This document shows, one piece after another, positions 61,201 to 64,000 of a stretch of 64,000 nt of DNA. Position 1 is the stretch's first letter. Each line of letters opens with the position of its first letter. Below the pieces are notes generated by a model. That model was not told the DNA's origin. It did not search any database and saw only the letters and a program-made list of their open reading frames with translations. Source of the DNA: Cyrtodaria siliqua. Taxonomy: Eukaryota > Mollusca > Bivalvia > Adapedonta > Hiatellidae. The translations under genes and the position numbers were made by a program. Location: NCBI GenBank assembly GCA_037043455.1, contig JAWPHD010001214.1, positions 124,001 to 188,000 on the forward strand. The letters are read 5' to 3'.

Positions 61201-61400
61201 CCTAGTAACATGGTGTTGTACCGGACGTTTTATTTCACCATCTGAGGTCACTTTCCCAATATGTCCTTACATTTTATGTTGCATCGGACATAAAAGCCAT
61301 TTTATTTGTTTTATTTCAGCTGTATATTTGTGATCAGAACAGTTCTGCTACAGAGTATGATTTCAAGAAAGCATTTGACCTTTTACAGTTTGTAGATAAG
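13125..61400 (+). CDS. NUP133: NUP133, Y-complex (Nup107-160) nucleoporin, 3' end off window
   Basis: Thirty-one coding exons join in one frame for 1041 codons; human NUP133 is 1156 residues, so roughly 100 C-terminal residues lie to the right. The protein is a structural scaffold of the nuclear pore at the outer ring. Residues 1-45 are a Ser/Arg/Gly-rich disordered tail, ~60-470 the seven-bladed propeller and ~480 onward the helical stack that ends by binding Nup107. An ALPS-like curvature-sensing loop lies at residues 229-244 ([16 protein letters not shown]). Recognisable family stretches include [43 protein letters not shown] and [20 protein letters not shown]. The exon sequences are clean, with no frameshift or stop. 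The introns hold nearly all the repeats of the window. Confidence 0.95.
13475..13579 (+). repeat. Dispersed repeat C, copy 1
   Basis: It opens ccagagaagtgtgccgaaca and is repeated at 15172-15285 with a few substitutions. Both lie in NUP133 intron 1. Family not recognised. Confidence 0.8.
13819..14632. mobile_element. TIR element in NUP133 intron 1
   Basis: The inverted ends share AGGGAGTAAGTATACAGGGA, close to 13820 and, reversed, at 14607-14630. It contains a two-copy ~174-bp direct repeat (14178 and 14352, starting ggcattaataat/ggcattgttaat). No clean target duplication was found and there is no transposase frame. Confidence 0.6.
14851..15047 (+). repeat. Direct repeat D, copy 1 (copy 2 at 15492-15697)
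   Basis: Both copies start gatttagatcagttgacatg and run ~200 bp to acaggagaa with ~90% agreement. Together with repeat C this suggests a segmental duplication inside intron 1. Confidence 0.8.
15172..15285 (+). repeat. Dispersed repeat C, copy 2
   Basis: Matches 13475-13579. It lies between the two copies of repeat D. Confidence 0.8.
15492..15697 (+). repeat. Direct repeat D, copy 2
   Basis: Matches 14851-15047, about 640 bp upstream. Confidence 0.8.
15894..16350 (+). mobile_element. Pearl/Helentron-like element with three ~165-bp units
   Basis: A short GTCGGTCGGTCTGTCCGTCC tract is followed by units beginning cttcgcgataactcaagaac at about 15969, 16127 and 16296. A microsatellite then tandem core is the build described for bivalve Pearl elements; the family name is my inference. 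Confidence 0.65.
16363..16701. mobile_element. TTAA-flanked MITE, family 2, copy 1
   Basis: It is bounded by TTAA at 16359-16362 and 16702-16705, with ends AGGGACTCGTGGCAATCTTG and AGGTACACACGGCAATCTTT. It resembles the outer element at 32366-33683. It ends about 110 bp before the exon 2 acceptor. Confidence 0.82.
16812..16936 (+). CDS. NUP133: NUP133 exon 2
   Basis: 125 bp, residues 43-84, ending [15 protein letters not shown], the start of the propeller. The acceptor is TTTATAG and the donor A|GTAAGT. Confidence 0.92.
17105..17262 (+). mobile_element. 5'-truncated SINE, family B
   Basis: It matches the 3' half of the family: GTTGGATGGGCGAT, GATTCCTATGTATCTTCC and the GTTGGGTGGCTCTAA to TTAAACAACATTCAA tail. 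The tRNA-like head is absent. Confidence 0.7.
17270..19632 (+). mobile_element. Pearl/Helentron-like array, ~155-bp degenerate units
   Basis: It opens GGGATCTATTATGGTATGG with a (TCCG)n tract at about 17308-17330, followed by some 12-14 units with the words cataacacctacactcatga, aacttcataggtacattg, gaggaggaaccctattgct and caaggtcac. It is interrupted by a hAT element at 17365-17760. Confidence 0.75.
17365..17760. mobile_element. Short hAT-type element, 5-bp TSD (396 bp)
   Basis: The ends are CAGGGCTC and GAGCCCTG. The flanks are AAACC (17360-17364) and ATACC (17761-17765), a 5-bp duplication with one change. Removing the element with one flank restores the array word gaaaccataacacc, so it landed inside an existing unit. 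Confidence 0.8.
19640..20290. other. Unassigned intron 2 segment with a 44-bp tandem duplication
   Basis: Two identical 44-bp units at 20123-20166 and 20167-20210 (ttgatacttttatttggtat and on). Otherwise no feature recognised. Confidence 0.6.
20432..21740 (+). mobile_element. Pearl/Helentron-like element, ~145-bp units
   Basis: It starts TAGTCCCCCACCGGTCCC and has a CCGTCCGTCCTTCCGTCC tract, then about six to seven units with aaaatgcttgtccggaccat, agataccaaacttgg and gtgtgtcgcgtaccaaaata. It ends GATGCTCTTGTT. The end motif CTCTTGTT is shared with 26125-27599. Confidence 0.75.
20991..21288. mobile_element. Short hAT-type element, perfect 5-bp TSD (298 bp)
   Basis: It is flanked by CTTGG at 20986-20990 and 21289-21293. 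The ends are CAGCGTTCTCCCCAGG and, reversed, CAGTGTTCTCCCCAGG. Removing it restores the unit word ccaaacttggtatttgaat. A related end sequence lies near 51986-52020. Confidence 0.88.
22288..22391 (+). CDS. NUP133: NUP133 exon 3: propeller blade 1
   Basis: 104 bp encoding [20 protein letters not shown] then [14 protein letters not shown]. The acceptor is ATGTTTAG and the donor AGA|GTGAGT. The phase fits exon 2. Confidence 0.94.
22392..23250. other. NUP133 intron 3, nothing recognised
   Basis: AT-rich, with no assignable repeat or gene. Confidence 0.55.
23251..23475 (+). CDS. NUP133: NUP133 exon 4
   Basis: 225 bp, residues 120-194, from [18 protein letters not shown] to [10 protein letters not shown]. 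The acceptor is TTGGCAG and the donor CAG|GTAAGA. Its last ~30 bases and the first ~22 of the intron are the template of the 52-bp array at 27673-31456. Confidence 0.95.
23444..23501 (+). promoter_or_regulatory. Source unit of the intron-4 array: exon 4 end plus donor
   Basis: GAAGAGTGTGATTGTGTAGT..CAATGTACAG|GTAAGACATAAC spans the true splice site at 23475/23476. The array unit reads the same across the boundary with few changes. Confidence 0.85.
24774..25606. mobile_element. pogo/Tigger-type MITE (833 bp)
   Basis: It is flanked by TA (24772-24773, 25607-25608). The ends are CAGTCGAACTTCTATAGCTC and, reversed, CAGTCAAACCTCGATTGCTC, the classic pogo-group end. Inner copies of the tcgaa words continue inside both arms. 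Non-coding. Confidence 0.85.
26125..27599 (+). mobile_element. Pearl/Helentron-like element, ten ~145-bp units
   Basis: It starts TAGCTCTACTGGCCATGGGC and has a (TCCG)n tract at 26170-26202. About ten units follow, each with cttgtgtacactctagaggc, gatgaaactttgtcagaatg and aaaaactaggtcactaggtc. It ends GGCCTCTTGTT. A 13-bp word GGACCCATTGTTT occurs just outside both ends. The ~68-residue frames that recur every unit are by-products of the repeat. Confidence 0.82.
27764..28480 (+). mobile_element. hAT element with residual transposase C-terminus, perfect 5-bp TSD (717 bp)
   Basis: It is flanked by AAGAC at 27759-27763 and 28481-28485. The ends are CAGGTTTTTTTTTCC and, reversed, CAGGGTTTTTTTTCT. 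Taking it out with one AAGAC restores the 52-bp unit exactly (gtaagacataacgtcatacg), so the insertion came after the array. Confidence 0.92.
28017..28304 (+). pseudogene. hAT transposase C-terminal dimerisation fragment
   Basis: 95 residues. [20 protein letters not shown] followed by an alternating helix-rich stretch ([16 protein letters not shown]) is the hAT C-terminal dimerisation domain, of the type in ZNF862/KIAA1586-like proteins. The DDE catalytic core and N-terminus are absent, so the element cannot move by itself. The stop lies inside the element. Confidence 0.85.
31570..31885 (+). repeat. Tandem array of the intron-4/exon-5 acceptor, ~80-bp unit, about four copies
   Basis: CCCTATGGATGCCTTCTGGC, the start of exon 5, occurs at 31726 and 31806 as well as at the true exon (31886), with a degenerate copy near 31649 and a fragment near 31580. 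Each full copy is preceded by CTTACTGTATTACAG or a variant. The unit therefore carries a 3' splice site plus about 48 bases of exon 5. Confidence 0.88.
31886..31951 (+). CDS. NUP133: NUP133 exon 5
   Basis: 66 bp, 22 codons: [20 protein letters not shown] plus GQ. The acceptor is GTATTACAG and the donor CAG|GTAATA. It matches the human GGSFILSSSGSQLIRLIPE stretch. Three or more imperfect copies of its 5' part with the acceptor precede it. Confidence 0.9.
32153..32263 (+). CDS. NUP133: NUP133 exon 6: ALPS-like loop
   Basis: 111 bp, residues 217-253. It contains [16 protein letters not shown], aligning with the human amphipathic lipid-packing sensor (GMLSGIGRRVSSLFG). The acceptor is CTTACAG and the donor GCT|GTATGT. 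Confidence 0.95.
32366..33683. mobile_element. TTAA-flanked MITE, family 2, copy 2, split by a hAT element
   Basis: It is bounded by TTAA at 32362-32365 and 33684-33687. The ends are AGGGACACACATCAATCTTG and AGGGACACACGCCAATTTTG. Without the nested insertion it is ~314 bp and matches 16363-16701 internally (for example ttaataatgattg and aaaaactaa words). Confidence 0.82.
32581..33579. mobile_element. hAT-type element, perfect 5-bp TSD (999 bp)
   Basis: It is flanked by CTAAT at 32576-32580 and 33580-33584. The right end reversed is CAGGGGTGTAAAATATTTTC; the left is CGGGTGTAAAGTATC, slightly eroded. A plus-strand open stretch near 32911-33080 ([20 protein letters not shown] and on, then RE|GTAAAA) could be a remnant N-terminal transposase exon; this is weak. 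Confidence 0.8.
33855..34100 (+). mobile_element. Short Pearl-like fragment
   Basis: TGTCCGTCCGTCTGCTGACC leads into one or two degenerate units (ataatttgaaaagtatttga, aacttcatcagcatcatcat). Confidence 0.5.
34239..34349 (+). CDS. NUP133: NUP133 exon 7
   Basis: 111 bp: [20 protein letters not shown] to GDYSMEK, a propeller strand pair. The acceptor taken is TATTTTAG; a second AG at 34245-34246 is in frame and would drop three residues (P, L and Q). Confidence 0.92.
34350..35041. other. NUP133 intron 7, nothing recognised
   Basis: AT-rich intron without an assignable element. Confidence 0.55.
35042..35101 (+). CDS. NUP133: NUP133 exon 8
   Basis: 60 bp, [20 protein letters not shown]. The acceptor is GTCAACAG and the donor TGG|GTAAGC. 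It corresponds to the human SWDINRALKENITDAIW region. Confidence 0.93.
35588..36840 (+). mobile_element. Pearl/Helentron-like sequence, two sub-arrays
   Basis: It starts ATACCCCCGCAAACGAAAGG, a head common in bivalve repeats. 35750-36180 holds three ~155-bp units (agccatatcttcataac, gccggagttattgcccttta). 36400-36830 holds two to three ~165-bp units (tctgaaactacaagag, caaatttggccc). The word near 36215-36245 recurs inverted near 39432-39465. Confidence 0.65.
37503..37564 (+). CDS. NUP133: NUP133 exon 9
   Basis: 62 bp, [20 protein letters not shown] plus two bases. The acceptor is CTATTACAG and the donor AA|GTATGT. Confidence 0.9.
37700..38472. mobile_element. hAT-type element, perfect 5-bp TSD (773 bp)
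   Basis: It is flanked by ATATA at 37695-37699 and 38473-38477. The ends are CAGGGCACGAAAATT and, reversed, CAGGGGATGAAATATA. The subterminal GGACGAGTAA word is repeated several times near both ends, as is usual for transposase binding sites. Confidence 0.85.
38961..39028 (+). CDS. NUP133: NUP133 exon 10
   Basis: 68 bp, [20 protein letters not shown] then YAV. The acceptor is ACTTGTAG and the donor G|GTAAGT. It matches the human [20 protein letters not shown] strand. Confidence 0.93.
39165..39480. mobile_element. Pearl-like fragment
   Basis: TCGTCATCGTCATTGTCGTC followed by one unit-like stretch. Its right end is the inverse of the tail at 36190-36250. Confidence 0.45.
39578..39657 (+). CDS. 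NUP133: NUP133 exon 11
   Basis: 80 bp, [20 protein letters not shown] then QFLKRYQ. The acceptor is ATTTCAG. The donor CAG|GTTAAT is weaker than most in the gene, and a long inverted repeat starts a few bases into the intron. Confidence 0.9.
39660..39865. repeat. Long inverted repeat abutting the exon 11 donor
   Basis: The left arm AACTATCTACTTCTGTT at 39671 pairs with its complement near 39835-39851. Pairing continues through ATTCATCC and GAATGACTATTGACC to a centre near 39760. Arms are ~90-95 bp with mismatches. The left arm starts at about intron position +3. Confidence 0.82.
40107..40414 (+). mobile_element. tRNA-derived SINE, family B
   Basis: GGTGGCCCAGTGGCTAGCAC (A box) and CACGGGTTTGAGCC (B box) are followed by CTGTCGGATGGGG and the tail GTTGATAGCTGTTAAACAAC. 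Confidence 0.82.
40566..40668 (+). CDS. NUP133: NUP133 exon 12
   Basis: 103 bp, [20 protein letters not shown] then [14 protein letters not shown]. The acceptor is GTCAACAG and the donor G|GTAAGT. It includes the conserved YLYN. Confidence 0.93.
40903..40959 (+). CDS. NUP133: NUP133 exon 13
   Basis: 57 bp, [19 protein letters not shown]. The acceptor is CCGTTAG and the donor G|GTAAGA. It matches the DSVLGAG turn of the family. Confidence 0.92.
41453..41534 (+). CDS. NUP133: NUP133 exon 14: last propeller blade
   Basis: 82 bp, [20 protein letters not shown] then TQKQEV. The acceptor is TTTCTAG and the donor AG|GTATGA. It is the equivalent of human GVPIIFSRNSGLVSITS. Confidence 0.94.
41876..41921 (+). 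CDS. NUP133: NUP133 exon 15
   Basis: 46 bp, [16 protein letters not shown]. The acceptor is ATTTCAG and the donor GTG|GTGAGT. It joins the propeller to the helical domain. Confidence 0.92.
42182..42286 (+). CDS. NUP133: NUP133 exon 16
   Basis: 105 bp, 35 codons, ending [18 protein letters not shown], which aligns with the human DKIKLLKAAFLQYCRKD. The acceptor is TTTTCAG and the donor GTG|GTAAGT. Confidence 0.94.
42594..42800 (-). mobile_element. Degenerate SINE-like remnant
   Basis: ccgacggaagaagctaagga and tatccactgggttttgcca resemble the reverse of family B (deleted in the tail). Weak. Confidence 0.4.
42933..43249 (+). mobile_element. tRNA-derived SINE, family A, copy 2
   Basis: ACATGGCCTAGTGGTGAAGC and GTAGGTTCAATACCC are the A- and B-box-like motifs. 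The body matches 1-285 through CGTGGTATTCCAGTGTGGCA. Here the copy appears full length and ends about 70 bp before the exon 17 acceptor. Confidence 0.85.
43319..43478 (+). CDS. NUP133: NUP133 exon 17: first C-terminal helices
   Basis: 160 bp: [15 protein letters not shown] through [19 protein letters not shown], the most diagnostic Nup133 stretch in the window. The acceptor is TTTGAAG (purine-rich at its end) and the donor G|GTTAGT. Confidence 0.95.
43853..43962 (+). CDS. NUP133: NUP133 exon 18
   Basis: 110 bp, [20 protein letters not shown] through [10 protein letters not shown]. The acceptor is TTCCAG and the donor AAG|GTATGT. Confidence 0.95.
44013..44327 (-). mobile_element. tRNA-derived SINE, family B (reverse), well preserved
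   Basis: On the minus strand: GGCGTGGCCCAGTCGGTAGC, then GGTTCAATCC, CTTCGGATAGGG and the tail to GTTAAACAACATTCAATTC. Reading frames across it are spurious. Confidence 0.85.
44692..44915 (+). mobile_element. Pearl-like fragment
   Basis: TGCACCGCCGTACGTACATC, CGTCCTTCCATCC and a unit-like stretch with aacttctctcaaatgtt and ggtcaaaggtcaaa. Confidence 0.5.
44961..45067 (+). CDS. NUP133: NUP133 exon 19
   Basis: 107 bp, [20 protein letters not shown] then [15 protein letters not shown]. The acceptor is GTTTCAG and the donor GA|GTAAGT. Confidence 0.95.
45410..45840. mobile_element. Large foldback element in NUP133 intron 19
   Basis: Two arms pair around a centre near 45625: ATGGTATTTCGATTCAT at ~45572 against ATGAATCGAAATAC at ~45688, TGCACATCCTTCTACA against TGTAGAGTATGTGCA, and outward to AGGTATGTGTTTGCT against AGCAAAAACATACCT. 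There is no frame. The arms are imperfect, so it is not a recent event. Confidence 0.75.
46235..46475 (+). mobile_element. Probable SINE remnant
   Basis: It ends GTTGGTGCGCCTTAAAACCC then ATTTCAATTCAG, a SINE-like tail followed by an imperfect palindrome at 46484-46518 (CAATATCAATACC and its complement). Family uncertain. Confidence 0.4.
46664..46763 (+). CDS. NUP133: NUP133 exon 20
   Basis: 100 bp, [20 protein letters not shown] then [13 protein letters not shown]. The acceptor is CTCCAG and the donor GAG|GTAGTA. Confidence 0.93.
47230..47349 (+). CDS. NUP133: NUP133 exon 21
   Basis: 120 bp, [20 protein letters not shown] through SSVNPVLE. The acceptor is ATACAG and the donor GAG|GTAACT. 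It corresponds to human VSQVDTICECLLEHEEQVL. Confidence 0.94.
47740..47883 (+). CDS. NUP133: NUP133 exon 22
   Basis: 144 bp, [20 protein letters not shown] through [20 protein letters not shown] then KQ. The acceptor is ATGTAG; the donor CAG|GTGGGG is atypical and weak. It joins exon 23 without a gap relative to the human protein. Confidence 0.92.
48122..50405. repeat. Tandem array of a 69-bp unit, ~33 copies, NUP133 intron 22
   Basis: The unit is gagcatggttccaaactgtt, aggacagcatgatgacttca, gtctgtcagtaagactgttt, gttacagta (20+20+20+9). Because 69 is a multiple of three, the minus strand stays open in 23-residue repeats. Each unit contains TTTGTTACAG and, ~50 bases on, TCA|GTAAGA. Variants of 65 and 67 bp are shared between distant parts (49171 and 50054), showing block duplication. 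Confidence 0.95.
50420..53166. other. Right part of NUP133 intron 22, transposon debris
   Basis: 50436 onward (CAGTGCTTCCGCGAGAGCGC, then GACGCACTAAAATAATCGGC) resembles the end region at 23502 in design. 52240-52400 is the inverse of 24390-24560. 51986-52020 resembles the end of the element at 20991. I could not bound a complete element and see no gene. Confidence 0.5.
53167..53380 (+). CDS. NUP133: NUP133 exon 23
   Basis: 214 bp, [20 protein letters not shown] through [15 protein letters not shown]. The acceptor is GTTGCCAG and the donor T|GTAAGT. It contains the LDGYSSQL motif of the family. Confidence 0.94.
53687..53836. mobile_element. Foldback MITE, copy 1
   Basis: TAAGGCTATTCCATT at the left and the complement of TAAGGACTATTCCATT at the right. 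The arms extend through GGGACCCCAGGAAAGCA. It lies in intron 23, about 135 bp from exon 24. Copy 2 is at 54213-54392. Confidence 0.8.
53972..54105 (+). CDS. NUP133: NUP133 exon 24
   Basis: 134 bp, [20 protein letters not shown] through RYQQQFADK, aligned with human [20 protein letters not shown]. The acceptor is TTACCAG and the donor AAG|GTACAA. Confidence 0.95.
54213..54392. mobile_element. Foldback MITE, copy 2
   Basis: The same family as 53687-53836: GGGCTATTCCATTAAAACAT and GGGTCCCCAGGAAAG at the left, inverted at the right. It has a small internal insertion relative to copy 1. It lies in intron 24, so the two copies bracket exon 24. Confidence 0.8.
54721..54760 (+). CDS. NUP133: NUP133 exon 25
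   Basis: 40 bp, [13 protein letters not shown], matching human NFSDFLFRWYLEKG. The acceptor is ATTTCAG and the donor G|GTATGT. Confidence 0.94.
54800..55300 (+). repeat. Degenerate Pearl-like units
   Basis: The words ccataactcctaaac, gatgtgtgtatcatcaatag and aaattcatggtcaagg recur at ~150-bp spacing; no microsatellite head is seen. Confidence 0.5.
55500..56067. mobile_element. TIR element with a nested second TIR element
   Basis: The outer ends are GGCCTTAAATTCCCCAACCA and its imperfect complement ending at 56067 (AATGGTTGGTGAATTCAAGG). The inner element, ~55585-55900, has CAAGGTTCATACAG against CTGTATGAACCATG and is full of AAAAGTCCTTAAA words. Both are non-coding. Confidence 0.7.
56158..56282 (+). 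CDS. NUP133: NUP133 exon 26
   Basis: 125 bp, [20 protein letters not shown] through [13 protein letters not shown]. The acceptor is ATTACAG and the donor TCT|GTAAGT. It matches the human [20 protein letters not shown] stretch. Confidence 0.95.
56913..56972 (+). CDS. NUP133: NUP133 exon 27
   Basis: 60 bp, [20 protein letters not shown]. The acceptor is CTTTCAG and the donor AAA|GTATGT. Confidence 0.94.
57060..57950 (+). repeat. Degenerate ~150-bp tandem repeats in intron 27
   Basis: The words tcttcagtaccatcaaggg, agacacatgttccataactc and gacttggaattgctggctaa recur about five times. Probably an old Pearl-like core array. Confidence 0.65.
57973..58048 (+). CDS. NUP133: NUP133 exon 28
   Basis: 76 bp, [20 protein letters not shown] then KDTIR. 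The acceptor is ATTTCAG and the donor G|GTACAT. A degenerate tandem array starts within about 20 bp of the donor. Confidence 0.94.
58065..58655 (+). repeat. Degenerate ~55-60-bp tandem array in intron 28
   Basis: The unit words are ttaatcagttaacttatatg, tgcaaaattgtatttgtttg and tcttactcattgtc. It begins within ~20 bp of the exon 28 donor, and the intron start (gtacattgtcttacttgata) already resembles the unit. Confidence 0.8.
58717..58778 (+). CDS. NUP133: NUP133 exon 29
   Basis: 62 bp, [20 protein letters not shown] then E. The acceptor is CCCTCAG and the donor GAG|GTAAGA. Confidence 0.93.
59235..59291 (+). CDS. NUP133: NUP133 exon 30
   Basis: 57 bp, [19 protein letters not shown]. The acceptor is ATTTCAG and the donor CAG|GTACTG. 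It matches human LSAMPVLTAPQLIG. Confidence 0.92.
59443..59733 (+). mobile_element. tRNA-derived SINE, family B
   Basis: GATGTGGCCCAGTGGATAGC (A box) and CCTGGTTCAAGC (B box), with the tail GTTGATGAGCAGTTAAACAA. Confidence 0.82.
60453..60650. mobile_element. Small TIR/foldback element
   Basis: CTTAGCCTGCTAATGG at the left and TAGCAGGTTGAGGGCTAAT at the right are rough inverses. Internally GTAAACCCAGATCAGCC and GATCAGGGTTTACA form a palindrome. Family not identified. Confidence 0.5.
61320..61400 (+). CDS. NUP133: NUP133 exon 31
   Basis: 81 bp, [20 protein letters not shown] then LLQFVDK. The acceptor is ATTTCAG and the donor AAG|GTAAGC. The last 12 bases with the donor are repeated through the array that follows. 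It is the last NUP133 exon in the window. Confidence 0.94.
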
Positions 61401-63200
61401 GTAAGCCTTATATCTTCTATAGTTTGTAGATAAGGTAAGTCTTAGATCTTCTACAGTTGTAGATAAGGTAAGCCTTAGATCTTCTACAGTTTGTAGATAA
61501 GGTAAGCCTTAGATCTTCTATAGTTTGTAGATAAGGTAAGCCTTATATCTTCTATAGTTTGTAGATAAGGTAAGCCTTAGATCTACTACAGTTTGTAGAT
61601 AAGGTAAGCCTTAGATCTTCTACAGTTTGTAGATAAGGTAAGCCTTAGATCTACTACAGTTTGTAGATAAGGTAAGCCTTATATCTTCTATAGTTTGTAG
61701 ATAAGGTAAGCCTTAGGTCTTCTACAGTTTGTAGATAAGGTATATAAGGTAAGCCTTAGATCTGCTACAGTTTGTAGATAAGGTAAGCCTTATATCAACA
61801 GTTTGTAGATAGGTAAGCCTTAGATCTACCGTTTGCAGATAAGGTAAGCCTTAGATATTCTATGGTTTGTATATAAGGTAAGCCTTAGACTGTCTACAGT
61901 TTGTAGATAGGGTAAGCCTTAGACTGTCTACAGTTTGTAGATAAGGTAAGCATGAGATGTACAGTTTGTAGATAAGGTAAGCCTTAGATTCTACAGTTTG
62001 TAGATAAGGTAAGCCTTAGATTCTACAGTTTGTAGATAAGGTAAGCCTTGGACCTTCTACAGTTTGTAGATAAGGTAAGCTTTAGATCTACCGTTTTGTA
62101 GATAAAGTAAGCCTTATTTCTTCTACAGTTTGTAGATAAGGTAAGCATTATACCTTCTACAGTTTGTAGATAAGGTAAGCATTAGATCTACAGTTTGTAG
62201 ATACGGTAAGCATTATATGTACAGTTTGTAGATAAGGTAAGCCTTAGACCTGCAGTTTGTAGATAAGGTAAGCATTATACCTTCTACAGTTTGTAGATAA
62301 GGTAAGCATTAGATCTACAGTTTGTAGATACGGTAAGCATTATATGTACAGTTTGTAGATAAGGTAAGCCTTAGACCTGCAGTTTGTAGATAAGGTAAGC
62401 ATTAGATATACAGTTTGTAGATACGGAAAGCATTAGATCTACAGTTTGTAGATATGGTAAGCATTATATGTACAGTTTGTAGATAAGGTAAGCCTTAGAC
62501 CTACAGTTTGTCAATAAGGTAAGCATTAGATCTTCTACAGTTTATAGATAAGGTAAGCATTAGATCTTCTACAGTTTGTCAATAAGGTAAGCATTAGATC
62601 TTCTACAGTTTGTAGGTAAGGTAAGCATTAGACCTAGTTTGTAGATAAGGAAAGCATTAAACCTACAATTTGTAGGTAAGGTAAGACTTAGACCTTCTGC
62701 AGTTTGTAGATAAGGTAAGCCTTAGATCTACAGTTTGTAGATATGGTAAGCATTAGACCTACAATTTGTAGGTAAGGTAAGCCTTAGACCTTATGCAGTT
62801 TGTAGATAAGGTAAGCCTTAGATCTACAGTTTGTAGATAAGGTAAGCATTCAGCCTTCTACAGTTTATAGATAAGGTAAGTATTAGACCTACAGTTTGTA
62901 GATAAGGTAAGCATTAGACCTACAGTTTGTAGACAAGGTAAGCATTATATCTACAGTTTGTAGATAAGGTAAGCATTAGATCTACAGTTTGTAGATAAGG
63001 TAAACATTAGATCTTCTACAGTTTGTAGATACGGTAAGCATTATATCTACAGTTTGTAGATAAGGTAAGCATTAGATCTTCTACAGTTTGTAGATAAGGT
63101 AAGCATTAGATCTTCTACAGTTTGTAGATAAGGTAAGCATTAGATCTTCTACAGTTGGTAGGTAAGGTAAGCCTGAGACCTTCTACAGTTGGTAGGTAAG
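61381..63200 (+). repeat. Tandem array of the exon-31/intron-31 splice junction, 29-35-bp unit, over 50 copies
   Basis: The unit is CTACAG|TTTGTAGATAAG|GTAAGCCTTAGATCTT with length variants. TTTGTAGATAAG is the last 12 coding bases of exon 31 (FVDK) and GTAAGC is its true donor. Early units are near identical; later ones vary (gataaggtaagcattagat, gatacggtaagcattatatg). In most units an AG sits directly before the 12 bases and a GT directly after. Confidence 0.93.
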
Positions 63201-64000
63201 GTAAATGATATTTCAGTCATTTAGATTATTTTATAAACTTTTAAAATCATCAGATTGTGATTGATCGCTTTAATATCAGTTTGGTATTAACATGAACATT
63301 TGTCCTTTTGATCAACTTAGTTCTTGCACGTTAGGTACATTGTACTTTTCAGAATTATTTTTGTAATAAGTTGTTCTGATTTTAATGTGTTTTTAATATG
63401 AGAAAATTATTTAATTATTTACCAGGAAAACAGTTTCAGAGTCGTGTGATTCTCTAGTTGTTAATATCTGTGTGTTATATCTACAGATGATATTTCATGC
63501 TTAAGTATTTATTATATACTTAATGCCATTAAAAACACAAGTTTGGTAGGAAGCATGGATTTCGCATAATTCCGATTTTACTTCTTTCATTTCATGAATT
63601 TGATCGGTCACCAGATTTATAGGGAATGTGGATGATTTCTAACATGTACATAAATAACACTACAATCAATCTTGGGGACATCTTTAATTCAAAATAAACA
63701 CAAAATAAATATAAAAAAAGCACTTTAAATGGTGTTAAGTATATGTATTGATGTGCATATAATGCTGACAAGGACACAGAGTTATTTAATATTCAGAACA
63801 TAACTGCATACCTTTGCATGTTATTAAGCGTAAATTTGGTTTAAGGTTGTTTTCTGTCACAGTTTGATTATTCTACAAAATAGAATATGAGTTTTATGTG
63901 TCATTTTATACTTACCACAAAATTTAAAGGGGAACAATTTGCCATCGATTTGTATGTTCGTAACCTGTTCAGTTACTGTTGAACCAGTGGCGAGATTTCG
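63201..64000. other. Start of the unique part of NUP133 intron 31, nothing recognised
   Basis: AT-rich sequence after the array. No exon encoding the remaining NUP133 C-terminus was found before the window ends. Confidence 0.6.

Overview
The window looks like nuclear DNA from a bivalve mollusc. It is AT-rich, its genes are split into many short exons with GT-AG introns, and it is packed with repeats of a kind known from clams and oysters: (TCCG)n microsatellites leading into ~145-165 bp tandem units (Pearl/Helentron-like), tRNA-derived SINEs, TTAA-flanked MITEs and short-TSD hAT elements. The species cannot be fixed from sequence alone.

Two conserved single-copy genes account for all the coding sequence I can support. 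They lie head to head with 295 bp between their start codons. On the minus strand (12829 down to 383) are the first eight coding exons of GFM2, the mitochondrial elongation factor G2 that acts in ribosome recycling. They encode 678 codons in one unbroken frame; the last ~100 codons (domain V) lie beyond the left edge. On the plus strand (13125 to 61400) are the first 31 coding exons of NUP133, the Y-complex nucleoporin. They encode 1041 codons in one unbroken frame, with the last ~100 codons beyond the right edge. I placed every exon by reading homology and GT/AG boundaries, and the splice phases agree across all 37 junctions.

Layout. 1-12579: GFM2 with a three-level transposon nest in intron 7 (606-2780), a decayed copy of part of its own exon 4 inside intron 5, and two back-to-back TTAA elements in intron 3. 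12830-13124: shared promoter. 13253-22287: NUP133 introns 1-2, filled with TIR elements, TTAA MITEs and nested Pearl-like arrays carrying hAT insertions. 23251-31951: exons 4 and 5, separated by an 8.4 kb intron built from a 4.2 kb insertion, a 3.8 kb array of the exon-4/intron-4 junction and a short array of the intron-4/exon-5 junction. 32153-47883: exons 6-22 with smaller insertions. 47884-53166: intron 22 with a 2.3 kb array of 69-bp units. 53167-61400: exons 23-31. 61401-63200: a 1.8 kb array made from the exon-31/intron-31 junction.

The most unusual feature is that three tandem arrays in NUP133 (intron 4 donor side, intron 4 acceptor side, intron 31) are made of reiterated exon-intron boundaries, so they contain dozens of intact decoy splice sites next to the true one. 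A second theme is a set of at least five short hAT-type elements with CAGGG/CAGNG ends and 5-bp target duplications. Several interrupt other repeats, so the order of insertion can be read from the sequence.
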